The position numbers were made by a program, and so were the translations under genes. Below the pieces are notes generated by a model, which did no database searches, was not told the DNA's origin, and saw only the letters and a program-made list of their open reading frames with translations. A stretch of 64,000 bases of DNA, taken from assembly GCA_907163345.1 (NCBI GenBank), contig CAJQUN010001075.1:47260-111259 (forward strand), given 5' to 3'. Origin of the DNA: Haberlea rhodopensis (taxonomy: Eukaryota > Streptophyta > Magnoliopsida > Lamiales > Gesneriaceae). Below, piece by piece: positions 25,301 to 37,300 of the stretch. Position 1 is the stretch's first letter, and each line of letters begins with the position of its first letter.

Positions 25301-27760
25301 GGATCATTTCTGGTCTTGAAAGTTCTGTTCAAGCTTCAAGATATAAATATAAAATCACATTTGTTATAAGTCGAATCTAGTTAAAATATTTCCCGTAATT
25401 TTGCAATTACTTAGCACCTTGAGTTTAAGTATATTTTCAACAACTATGTGGTTCATGATGAATGTGGGAAATGTTAAAGAATCCATGTAGATCTGTACTG
25501 GAAAATTGGAAGACAAACAAACAAACAAAATATGTGGCTAATTTAGGAGTGAACTTTTTTTAAAAAAAAGAAAATGTCCATTTTCAACTTGAGAAAGAGA
25601 ATGCTATAAATCAAGAGTGCAATATGAAATTATTTCCTAGTTATATATATTCATCTAAATTGCTCGTTCCATTTTGTGAGTAGTATACTTTCATGTCCAT
25701 ATTCATCTCTAAATGTGCAGAATGTGTTTACATGGTTTGTGTCCAGGGGAGTTTATAAGTACATTAAATAAGCATAAAGGGCCGATTTTCTCATTAAAGT
25801 GGAACAAGAAAGGGGATTATCTTCTCAGCGGAAGTGTTGATAAAACTGCAATTGTGTGGGATGTCAAGACTGGAGAATGGAAACAACAGTTCGAATTTCA
25901 CTCAGGTTTATACATGTCTGTTTTTCTACATTTTGTGTCTTTGGTCACTTCATACAGTTGTTACATGTGTTCATGTTGTAGCTCCTGCCTTGATGTTGAT
26001 TGGCGAAACAACACTTCATTTGCAACCTGCTCCACTGATAGCTTGATATATGTTTGCAAAGTTGGAGAGAACCGAACAATCAAAAGGTTCTCTGGCCATC
26101 AGGTATGTTTCTGTTGTTACATTATTTCCATATTTTCAACAATAATGCACCATAATTTGCACAAAAGGTACCGTTTTTCTGCCAGCTTTCAAGCTAATAA
26201 TTCTCTTTAAATGCTGATCTGTAAATCTTATGTAAATTGATATTTTTCTCATTATATTAGCATGCCTCACAATTGAAGTTTTGCTGTATGAAAATAATGT
26301 GTGCTTGAATACATTTATTCCACTTATTTTAACATGTTCTTTTTTAGGGTGAAGTGAATGCTATCAAGTGGGACCCCACTGGCTCCCTACTGGCTTCATG
26401 CTCTGATGATTCTACGGCTAAGGTCAGATGCCCTTTATATTTTAGTGTGATTTGTTATTATTGTTTGATAACCTCATATTTCCAAAAGAGGACTGTAGAG
26501 ACTATCTTAATACTAGTAAATAATGGGCTGACAGTTTTCTGATTATAATGCAGATATGGACTATGAAACAGGACTCCTGCTTGCTTGATTTGAGGGAACA
26601 TGCTAAGGTATGACATGAAGCTTGTCCGTCGTTTTCTTTGTTATGAACTCTGTGAATCAGCATTATGAACACGTACATACTATTTTCATAGGAGATATAC
26701 ACTGTTCGATGGAGTCCAACAGGAGCTGGAACCTACATCCTAATCGGCAACTGGTGCTAGCCAGGTGATTATTCTTCCCTCTGATGATTGAGTGATTATA
26801 CGACGCTTTTTGTTACGTTATACAATATGGAGATTTTTCCGAAATGATAAGAAGATGGACTATTAAAAGGAAAAAATGGATGAACTTAAAGGTTAAATTT
26901 AACATGAAAGAAAATATTCAATAAGGCTGGAGGATAAATAACAGGGCAAGATTGGCAAATTATATGAATAAACTAATACCTTAATCTGCAACCATGGTTG
27001 CAGACCTCTTGATTCTAGAGATTTGTTGGCTCTTTTTCCAACATTTAGCCAAACACAATGACGAGTTTGTGCTATGTTTAGCGATCTGCAAATTATGCCA
27101 TTTCATGCATACATATTTAATAATTATACTTTATTCAAATAACAGTTCCTTATTTTGTAATTTTCTCCTATGGCCTGTTAATCTTATACTCCCTCGCATC
27201 TGCAGTGCCTCCTTTGATTCAACCATAAAGCTTTGGGAAGTGGATGTTGGGCGTCTTTTCCACAGCTTAAATGGCCACAGGTAGGACACCTAGATAAATT
27301 TTACATAAAACCCTGAAAGTGTCTAAATTTTAGGTAAAACCATAAAAGTGTTGTCTCGTGCGTTTGAACCACCACCTTGCTTTTTTATGCAGTTCGGTTG
27401 GATAATTAAGACTTTGAACCTGATTGCAAACTAAAAAACCTAAAAACACACATTACAGAGCTCTTCTGGTCTTTTCTTGTTCATTGGATCAAGTCAGTAT
27501 TTTCTTTAACCCACTTTAATATCAACCAATTCAATTACAGGGATCCTGTTTATTCCGTTGCATTTAGCCCAAATGGTGAATATCTGGCTAGTGGATCATT
27601 GGATAAATGCTTGCACATATGGTCTGTGAAGGAAGCCAAGATAGTGAAAACACTTACTGGGAACGGAGGGATCTTTGAAGTTTGCTGGAACAAGGAGGGT
27701 GATAAGATTGCAGCTTGTTTTGCAAACAATGTGGTTTGTGTCTTGGATTTCCGAATGTAG
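22335..27760 (+). pseudogene. HOS15-like LisH/WD40 gene with disrupted frame
   Basis: Fourteen exons can be traced: 22335-22395, 23632-23777, 23862-24230, 24412-24506, 24644-24690, 24804-24945, 25115-25178, 25747-25905, 25982-26102, 26348-26422, 26554-26607, 26692-26764, 27206-27280, 27541-27760. Exons 1-2 encode a LisH motif (SLTSAELNYLIFRYLNES, then AFALGYEAGINKSTIDG). Exon 3 gives a KE-rich charged segment. The rest gives WD40 repeats (ASCSDDSTAK, KLWEVDVG, ASGSLDKCLHIW) ending VCVLDFRM. HOS15 in Arabidopsis (about 613 residues) is a nuclear TBL1/TBLR1-type repressor working with histone deacetylases. Here exons 3, 9 and 12 are each one base short, and TGG is replaced by TAG at 24940-24942 in the conserved TTLDWN block. 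The first donor is GC. All other junctions stay canonical, so inactivation is recent or partly an assembly artefact. Confidence 0.85.
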
Positions 27761-28544
27761 AAAATTAGAAGATTCTTTTGCACTGTCTTTAAGATGCATA
27801 AGTAAGGTTTTGGTGACACACTAATGTAATGTAGGCCTTTGTCTAGGTTCTGTTTAATCTTTGATGCCCTTTAGAGCGTTGAAGAATCTTGTACTAGTTT
27901 AGTTGTCTGCAAAAAAAATTGTGGTTGTAAATTTCTATTTTCAATGTTAGTTAAAGGTCTTATGCATCATGACAGTTCGAATAATTACAACTGGGTGCTG
28001 TGATGTTTGAAAGAATATATGGAGTAATTTGAACAATTTTTTTTGTTGAAAAAGCTGCAATTCTTATATATAAATAGCACTAATTTTGTTTTCGTTAACA
28101 TTGCAACATCAAAATTAAAAACATAAGTATAAATTCGCATTTGTGGTCAGAACATTCGTGTCAACTCTAAACAAGAATGATAATAGCGAAGAGATTTCAA
28201 CTTGTATAAAGACGTAGGTTTAACATATTTCGATGGCAGTTAAACAAGAGTAATTTGTGTTGGATAAATGAATTAAACAAATAAAAAAAGAGAAAAAATA
28301 TATTTGCTCGATCGATCGAGCAATGTTTCTGTTGCGTGAAATGATGTGTCCATTCATGTTTGGGTGTGATTTTTCGTGATATGGTGCCTTCAAATGGTGT
28401 CCATTTGGATTCATTTCTTGGTTTACTATAAATACTATCAATCCGTCACTTGATATTCATTGTATTTCGAAATCTACATCATATAAAAGATTAAATTGTG
28501 AGCATTTAGTTTGTTCATCATATTTCTTCTTGTTGAGTGCTTTG
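27761..28544. other. Intergenic region left of the second Copia element
   Basis: Contains the 3' untranslated region of the HOS15-like gene and AT-rich DNA. A perfect 20-bp palindrome TTGCTCGATCGATCGAGCAA lies at 28304-28323. Nothing else supported. Confidence 0.5.
28304..28323. repeat. 20-bp perfect palindrome with CGATCGATCG core
   Basis: TTGCTCGATCGATCGAGCAA is identical to its reverse complement. It shares the CGATCGATCG core with the clusters elsewhere but stands alone in a non-element region. Confidence 0.9.
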
Positions 28545-31530
28545 AACTTGATCTCCGAGTTGGAAATGGAGCAAGAGTTGCTGCATTAGCTATAGGAGAT
28601 TATTATTTATCTTTGCCTTCTGGTTTATCGTTGATTTTAAAAGACTGTTATTTTGTGCCATCCATTACCAAAAACATAATTTCTATTTCTTGTTTAGACA
28701 AGTGTGGGTTTTCATTTATGATAAAGGACAACTGTTGTTCTATTTATTTAAATGATATGTTTTATGCTAGTGCACAAATGATGAATGATCTTTATTTATT
28801 AAATCTTGATATGCCTATCTATAACATAAATACTAAAAGGATTAAAAATAATGATTGTAATCCGACTTATCTCTGGCATTGTCGCTTGGGCCACATAAAC
28901 GAGAACCGCATATCTAAACTTCATAAGGATGGAGTATTAGATTCATCTGATTTTGAATCATATGAAACATGCGAATCTTGTTTAATGGGCAAGATGATTA
29001 AAGCCCCTTTCAAGGGACATGTTGAAAGGGCAAATGTTTTATTGGGACTAATACATAGTGATGTATGTGGATCAATAAGTACACAAGCTAGAGGTGGTTT
29101 TCAATACTTCGTTACATTTACTGATGACCTCAGTAGATATGGGTATGTGTACCTAATGAAACATAAGCATGAAACCTTTGAAAAGTTCAAAGATTTCAAG
29201 AATGAAGTACAAAACCAACTTGGCAAAAGTATCAAAATCCTTCGATCAGATCGAGGAGGTGAATACTTAAGCCAAGAGTTTCATGACTATCTAAATGAGT
29301 GTGTGATAGTCCCACAACTCACTCCTCCGTATACTCCACAATGGAATGGTGTATCCGAGAGGAGAAATCGAACCTTGTTGGACATGGTTAGACCAATGAT
29401 GAGTCATGCAGATCTTCCGATATCGTTTTGGGGATATGCTCTAGAAACAACGATTTTCTTACTGAACCGTGTTCCATCTAAATCAGTGGAAAAGACACCA
29501 TATGAGATATGGACTGGGAAGCGTCCTAGTATGTCTTTTATGAAGATTTGGGGTTGTGAGGCTTTCGTTAGACGTCACGCCACTAACAAACTTGGACCCA
29601 AATCTGATAAGTGTTTATTTGTGGGGTATCCTAAGGAAACGAAAGGATACTATTTCTATTATCCCACCGAGAACAAAGTAGTTGTTGCTCGGACTGGTGT
29701 ATTTCTTGAAAGAGAATTTATTTCTAGAAAAACCAGTGGGAGAAAAATAGAACTTAGTGAAGTTCAACCACAAAAAACACTGAACCTGAGATTGAGATGG
29801 AAACAGAGCAGGCTCCGCAAGCTGTTGTGGAAGAAGTATCTGCTCAAGAGACACAAGCCCAGCGTAGGTCTGTAAGAGAACACCGGGAGCCACAGAGATA
29901 TGGATTTCTTGTGACTCAACAAGGTGACTTACTACTTATTGATGAGGATGAGCCGTCATCTTATCAACAAGCTATAATGGGCACTGATTCTGAGAAATGG
30001 CAAGAGGCCATGAAATCTGAGATGGAATCCATGTATGCAAACCAAGTATGGACTTTGGTTGATCCACCTGAAGGGGTACGACCCATAGGGTGCAAATGGA
30101 TTTTCAAGAAAAAGACCGATATGGATGGTAATGTACAAACCTATAAAGGTCGGCTGGTTGCAAAAGGATTCAAACAAATTCATGGTATTGACTATGATGA
30201 AACCTTTTCACCAGTGGCCATGGTTAAATCCATAAGGATCTTACTTGCAATAGCTGCATTTCATGATTATGAAATCTGGCAGATGGATGTCAAAACAGCT
30301 TTCCTTAATGGAAATCTGCTCGAGGATGTGTACATGACACAGCCCGAGGGTTTTGTCGATCCAAAGGATGCTGGAAAGATATGCAAGCTACAACGATCCA
30401 TTTATGGATTGAAGCAAGCTTCTCGGAGTTGGAATCTTCGTTTTGATGATGCAATCAAAGAGTTTGGTTTTATCAAAAACGTAGATGAACCTTGTGTCTA
30501 CAAGAAGGTCAGTGGGAGCATAATCATTTTTCTAGTGTTGTATGTAGATGACATACTTCTCATTGGGAATTATATCACTGCCTTACAATCTGTAAAGATT
30601 TGGCTAGGGAATTGTTTTTCGATGAAAGACTTGGGAGAAGCCACCTATGTATTAGGAATCAAGATCTATAGAGATAGATCGAGAAGGCTTCTTGGCCTAA
30701 GTCAAAGTACATACATAGACAAAGTGCTTAAAAGGTTTAGCATGCAAGAATCAAAGAAAGGATTCGTGCCTATGACACATGGTATATATCTCTCGAAGGA
30801 ACAGTGTCCTTCAACACCAGATGAGAGACAGCGCATGAGTAAGATTCCATATGCGTCAGCTATTGGATCTATCATGTATGACATGATATGTACTCGTCCC
30901 GATGTATCGTATGCTTTGAGCATGACGAGCAGATATCAAGTTGATCCAGGTGAAGGTCACTGGATTGCTGTCAAGAATATCCTGAAGTACTTGAGAAGAA
31001 CTAAGGATACATTCTTGATTTATGGAGGTGAGGAAGAGCTCAATGTAATTGGATACACTGATGCAAGCTTCCAAACTGACAAAGATGATTTTCGATCGCA
31101 ATCTGGATATGTGTATTGCCTAAATGGAGGTGCTGTGAGCTGGAAGAGTTCAAAGCAAGAAACAGTAGCCGATTCTACAACGGAAGCTGAGTATATTGCT
31201 GCATCGGATGCAGCAAAGGAAGCTGTTTGGATTAGGAAGTTCATTTCTGAACTTGGAGTGGTGCCTAGCATTAAAGATCCGATAGAACTATATTGTGACA
31301 ACAATGGAGTGCTCGCATTGGCTAAGGAACCTAGATCTCACCAAAGATCCAAGCACATACTTAGGCGTTTCCATTTCATTCGAGAAATCGTTGAAAGGGG
31401 AGATGTTAAAATATGCAAAGTACCAACAGATGATAACGTATCTGACCCATTGACGAAGCCACTGTCACAGCAGAAGCATGATCGTCATACTAGATCTCTA
31501 GGCATTAGGTATATGTCTGAGTGGTCTTAG
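28545..31530 (+). pseudogene. Copia polyprotein (integrase, RT, RNase H), one frameshift
   Basis: The first frame (to 29875) carries RVGNGARVAALAIG (end of protease region), the integrase zinc finger (LWHCRLGH...ETCESCLMGKM) and the catalytic core (LIHSDVCG, LRSDRGGEY, WNGVSERRNR). The second frame (from 29797, stop at 31530) carries the pre-RT block (MESMYANQVWTLVDPPEGV), RT with LYVDDILLIG, and RNase H (GYTDASF, DSTTEAEYIAASDAAKEA), ending YMSEWS. The frames meet in an A6 run at 29772-29777, where one base appears missing. Apart from this break and the truncation the domains look well preserved, suggesting a fairly young copy. Confidence 0.9.
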
Positions 31531-31545
31531 TGCAAGTGGGAGATT

Positions 31546-33051
31546 TGTTGGGATATGCCCTAAGACAAGTCATTAGATGATTGTTTTGACATACAATGTT
31601 TATGAATTTATGAAATGGCAATTCATTATTATATATTATTCGATTAACTGTGCAATGTGAATTAATATATATGTTAATGTCCTTAGAATAATATTGTATT
31701 ATTCTTAAACATTGTCCCTAGTCAAGTATTATCATGAATATGGATAATGATAATGCGTAGAGACTAGTATGTGTTGATTGATGAATTGTTCATTGATATG
31801 AGATATCAAAATCAACACATGGGTACATGTTAGAGAACGATGTACTGGACAGACCCACCATGAGAATGCAACATGGATAGTTATATGATCGTCATATGCA
31901 ATTCTCATAGTGATAATAATGTATGTAATCCTTACGACTAGTGATCATCAGAGATCCCAACATAAGGAGTTATGTATCTTGATATTGTCAAACGTTACCC
32001 GTAACAGGGTAAACTATAAAGGCGACTATTGGATACACTACGAATTATGTAGAGGGATGTTGACTGATCGAGATAGGATTTGTCCCTCCTATATAACAGG
32101 AGATGTGTTTGGCCCTTGATCAAGTGAGAACTAAAATGCATGGCCATGCTCGAATGAGTCGATATGAGATATCGAGCTTATTCGTTTATTCTAGTTCTAC
32201 TTGGGGATCAAGAAATAAAGATTGAATATACGAGTATGACTATTCCATGACTCGTGTTCAATCTAAACACAAAGGACAAAGGGATTAAGTTACATGGTTA
32301 ATATTATCACAAGTTCTAAAGGTTATGTCGAGTCATTGACATTCTTGTAATTTGGGTAGTATTGATGTGTTGCTAGATACCGCTCAATGCTTGCGACATA
32401 AAATGAGATTTTGTCACTACCAACATTACAAGATCCTATCAGGTCGCACAAAAGATTAAATCGATAAGGGAAATTAAATTCATTGGATGAATTAATTAAT
32501 TAAGAAGAGTCTTAATTAAAACATTATAAGGATTTAATTAAATCATGGGTTTGGGCCCATGAGGCTTTAAGAAAGTCTTAAACCTTAATTAAATCTTATA
32601 ATATAAATATAAGGTTATGATTAATTGTTTAAAAAGACAATTCATATCATTCCAACCTACACAAAAGCAACACACGGCCGCCTCCTCTCCAAGCTCTCTC
32701 GGCTTCATCATAGCCGAAGTGAGTTGTGGTGATTTTCGTGCCATTCCTCGATTTCGAATCGAGTGTGTTTCTTGTTCCGGTTTAAGAACTTGTCTAGCAA
32801 CTTGTTCTTAAACTATCCCTTCATTCGATTTGATTGTGTGGATACCGTTGAGGCAAAACTTGACAAGTTTTGCTAGTGACTCAAAGGAGACGTTGGACGT
32901 GGTGCTGCTCCGTGGAATCTGCTCAAACACGCTACAAGGGTGAGACTTTTGTAAACCTTCATCCGATATGAACCCCTATGTATAGATCCGCGGTTTAGTA
33001 ATCCAAAATTTTATTATTCCGCTGCCTTCCATGCTTGTTGGATTACTTACA
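31546..33051 (+). repeat. 3' LTR of the second Copia element (about 1.5 kb)
   Basis: It begins TGTTGGGATATGCCC directly after the polypurine tract. The end at 33051 (GTTGGATTACTTACA) is inferred from a terminal CA and from the beginning of different sequence; it could be off by tens of bases. With the 5' LTR missing there is no partner for comparison. Confidence 0.55.
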
Positions 33052-33400
33052 GTTCTCCCATCCCAATTGTTTGGTCCGGACTCTGTTGGATCATTGGGGT
33101 CTGGAATCTTGTTGTTGTGTCCAGGATGGTCTTCATCCAGGGCCTCGGATAACTCGAACTGAAGTTTGAGGTTCATCATGTAAAGGTTCCACGATATCTT
33201 CTCCAGTTGTTGATATTGGTTAATGCTAGCTTGGCTAGCACCGACTTCTTGTAATATTTTCCATTTCTAGTTGAAGCGTTCAGCTTCGGCCAGATGTTCT
33301 TGATTTAGGTCTTTCAATTTTTGAAAATACCTCATGTATGAGTAACACTTCAAACATTTGTTCTGATCCATATTCTCGTGAATATTATTTTAGTATTTCC
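33052..33400 (-). other. Possible decayed coding fragment of unknown origin
   Basis: On the minus strand a frame with one stop reads through DQNKCLKCYSYMRYFQKLKD, LAEAERFN and QYQQLEKISWNLYMMNLKL to about 33052, where a GTAAG splice-like donor sits at the Copia LTR edge. The composition looks protein-like, but I do not recognise the family. It may be the end of a gene or element cut by the Copia insertion. Confidence 0.3.
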
Positions 33401-34394
33401 AGAATAATCTCAGGACAGTAGAATCTTAGTAACTTCGGGCTCGACCATTGTCCAGTTTGGGTTCTCTTCTAGCTCTTATGATATCCTTATAACTGATTGG
33501 TGATATCCTCTTTTGCTGTTATATAATATTATTATCATCATGAGAAATGATTTGGATGAAGTCTCTTGGTCATTTGAGTTATTTCCTCAGGTTTGAAGTC
33601 TCTTTCGACAAGTTAGGCTATTATTAATCTTAAGCCAAATATGATGAAGATACAAACAATCAACAACTCGAAGGAGGGACTATTTTTTATGAATCTACTT
33701 TGTATGGCTCATAAGTTGAAAGCTTTACCTTTTTGACCATGGTTTGACCATAATAATATATGTCATTCATATTTATGTTAATTTTTTTATTGGGCTTTAA
33801 TAAATTTTTTAGGGTAATATAGTAATTTGTATGATAGGTGTGGTGGTAATTTGTAAGATTGGGAAGGACAAAACATAAATTAGTGTACGCATAAATAACA
33901 GATGTGATGAAATATTTTAGATTGATAGGGACATAAATATAATTAGACATTGATCTGAAATGGTCGGGCAACTAAGATTACAAATCTCGCAACTGAACTA
34001 AATGTTAAAATTAATAGATTTAAATTGTTGGAGATAAAAAAAAACGCGTTTCTTTATTTCCAACTTCTAAATAAATCATAAAAATATAATAAATATTCAT
34101 ATTTTGAGACGATTATTTGTCAAAAATAAAGTTTATTTTGTAAAAAAAACTAAATTTATAAAAAATTGCCACCAAATGACAACAACGATTGTTAATTTGT
34201 TATTTCATCTGAAACTTTTTTCAAGTACACTTTTAATATAAATCTTATAGATTATTTATCTATTCAAATATTTATTTGAAGATAATACTGAGGTTGTTGC
34301 GTGTGCTTTGAGACCAATCGGTATGTTTTATAAAGAAAACGCCCCCTAATAAAACCCTTACTAATTCGGAGTATCACATAGATACGTAACGGAG
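33401..34394. other. Intergenic, upstream of the Pumilio gene
   Basis: AT-rich. No frame with recognisable similarity. 34260-34394 is the likely leader and proximal promoter; no clear TATA box can be defended. Confidence 0.4.
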
Positions 34395-37300
34395 ATGGAG
34401 CAAAAAATCCCTCAAAACCTTTGTCCTCCGCCGTCTCAACCACCGGAATATCATTCCTCCCACCCGTACGGACGCCCCTTTTTCTCAGAAACTTACACAC
34501 AAAAGCCTTTGATCACAAATTCCGATCTTGCAATCGAATCAGCCTTTTCAAGCCTCACCATCTCCGCAGATTTTCGATCTCATGGCCAAATGCCGTCATC
34601 TCTTGGTCCTATGGCTACCGATGGCGTTTCATCGGCTAATTCTGGTCCTTTAACGACGTGTTTCGGAGGAAACCAACAGCCTGCTTTCTGGGCTTCTGCT
34701 CATAGTGACAATGGTACCAATGGGCCTCCATTTCTTGGGGCCCACCAAGATCTCCATGTGGACCCGCAAAGAACAGGTCGTTATGGTGGTGGCCCGTTTT
34801 TTTTATGCAGTTGACCATCCCCTGAAATCGATCAAGTATCATCAAAGACAAGATTTTTCTGATGCTGCTTGTAACAGTCTTGAGTTCTGTTACTTGCATG
34901 ACAAGCAACTATTATCTAGAAAAGCTAATTTCGGTTTCCCAATTTCACCCTCGACGGGACAAGCCAATTTTTCATTAGCTAGTAATTTTGACGGTCATCA
35001 CTTAAAAAACTTTTGTAGTTCCAGGTCTAGTGTGTACAATAAACAGCATTTGTACCAATGGCAGCAACAAATCACTCTGGAAAACTTGAGGGGTAAAATC
35101 GTCTCATTAGCAAGAGATGAACTATGGAGTGATATTTTGAAGTTGAAATTGGAGGGGATGAATGGGCAAGAAATTGAGATTGTTTTATCTGAGGTTACGG
35201 AATTTTTATGTGAGCTGATGAAAAATCAGTTTGGAAGTCAATTTGTTGAGAAACTTTTTGTGTTTTGCAATGAAGAACAAAGGACTAGGATCATTCGGGC
35301 CCTCACCAAATTTCCATTTAAGCTCATTAATGTTTGCCTCGGCTCAAATGGGTATGAACCGATAAATTTTTTTAAACCTTTTTATAATTAATTTGTTAAG
35401 ATTTTACGGAGAAAATTGTGATATATTTTTTTATATGGAGTGTGTTGGTTGTTCAGGGCTAAAGCAATGAACACGCTGTTAGAGAAGCTAACTACGCCGC
35501 AGCAAATTTCATTGGTAATGTCTGCTTTGAGCCCTGCTGCTATTGCTTTGGCTAATGACTCCAGTGGCCAGCATGTTATGATACACTGTGTAAAACACTT
35601 CTCTGGAGAATATAATAAGGTAATAAAACATTATGTGCATTTGATTCCTTGTAATCGTAAGAGAAGATACGTTCTGCATTTTAAGTTGAGATTAGTTAGT
35701 TTCACCTGTTGATTGGCCAGTCCTTAGTTATAGCATTGGTTGGTGCTTCGATTTCAATTTCGTCTAGAGTCACTATCTTGTAAGAATTAATGAAATACGT
35801 GTAGCTCAAAATTATGTCAGTTTGTTGCGAATATTAGTAATGCTCAATCTTGGAGTCGCTTTGTTTGATTTGTGTTCATTGGCAACTTCAGATTAAAGAA
35901 ATGGTATTCATTTGCAAGGTTTGAAGATAGTGTGGCTTAATTTGTTTTGGATTTTCCTACAATTCATCACGCCTTCAGTTGTAAAATTTTGGTGAATCTG
36001 AAGTAAGCATTTGATTTTTTGGTTGATAATGTCAAATTTTGGTGAAATAGTTATTTAATCACTTTTATTGCTTTGCAATTTCATGAAATTGATCGTCTGG
36101 TGAAGGTAAAATACTTTACAACTAGAAGTTTATCCAATCAGAAAATAAGTTATATTTGTGTGGCTTGTTGGGAATTTGACCCTCTAAATTCACCCAAGGA
36201 TCTGCACCTTTTACGAGAGTTAGAAAAGCAAAAGGAGAAATAATTATGATACTAAGGATTTAACGGGGAAAACTCCCAGGAGAAAAACCACCAGTACCAG
36301 AGAAGAAAATACACTATATTGAAAATTATTACAATCACACAATTTTTCTTCACACCCCAAACACATCCACAAAAATCACATCATCTCTGTAACAGGTAAA
36401 TGCCTCCACAAAGCTTTGCCACTAGTCACATTTTATAACTCAGACCTCTCCCTTTACAAGAAAAGACACCTAATAAAATCTTTTCAGATGTGGAAGATCA
36501 GCCACAACTGCAATCACAGAGCATACTAAGAATTTTATTAGATTCTAAAACAAGAAAAAATTTATTTAAAGCCAAAATTTGTTATACAAGCTATTGATCT
36601 GTGCATTTAAAACAGAAGCGTAAAACCTATTTTTACAGTAAAAGGTCCCTGCCCTTTTTCTTTAGCAGCCGATGTGGGACAAAAGCCCAACTTCAACGTT
36701 GCTTACTTCTTGGTCTTAAAGGTAGGCAAAACTGATGCTGGTTCAAAAATCTTCAAGGATTCACCATTCTCTGATGCATTAACAAGGATGAAGATGAGCA
36801 AAATTGATGGACGATCGTAAAATGAACATATTATATGAATCAAGTGGTTGAAAATTTTCCCTTTTTCTTCTCTTTAGGATGTTCTTAATAGATTTCAAAC
36901 CTAGGAATCATTGTTGACTTCCTGATTACCATATAATTACTTGATTTCTTTTTCTCCTTTCTACGATTTGTTTATTGAAAACCACAAGTATTGGCATAAA
37001 TTATTTCTATCAGCTTGATCAGCTATTCGATATTGGATTTCTCTTGACAGCATATTTTGAACGAGATAGTGGACAACTGCTTAATACTTGCAACCAACAG
37101 AAGCGGGTGTTGTGTGCTTCAGTCATGCGTGGAAAGCTATCATGGAGAAGCTAGAACACGATTGATAAGTGAGATGATAGCTAATGCCGTTCACCTGGCT
37201 GGCGATCCCTTTGGGTTTGATACCAAAAACACCTTTGATTATTCCATGCATGTCAAGTTTTATATTTTGTTAGTTGTTACACAGTCTTACGCTATATTCT

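Larger units (their letters stand above)
28545..33051 (+). mobile_element. 5'-truncated Ty1/Copia retrotransposon
   Basis: Homology to Copia polyprotein starts abruptly near 28545, just after the protease active-site region, so 5' LTR, primer site, gag and most of protease are missing. Integrase, RT and RNase H follow, then a polypurine tract (AAGTGGGAGATT, 31534-31545) and the 3' LTR from 31546. No target duplication can be tested because the left end is lost. Confidence 0.85.

Noticed and set aside
16098..27760. MRG and HOS15-like genes as a functional chromatin gene pair or cluster
   Set aside because: Both concern histone modification but adjacency alone, with a 1.8-kb AT-rich spacer and a disrupted partner, does not show co-regulation.
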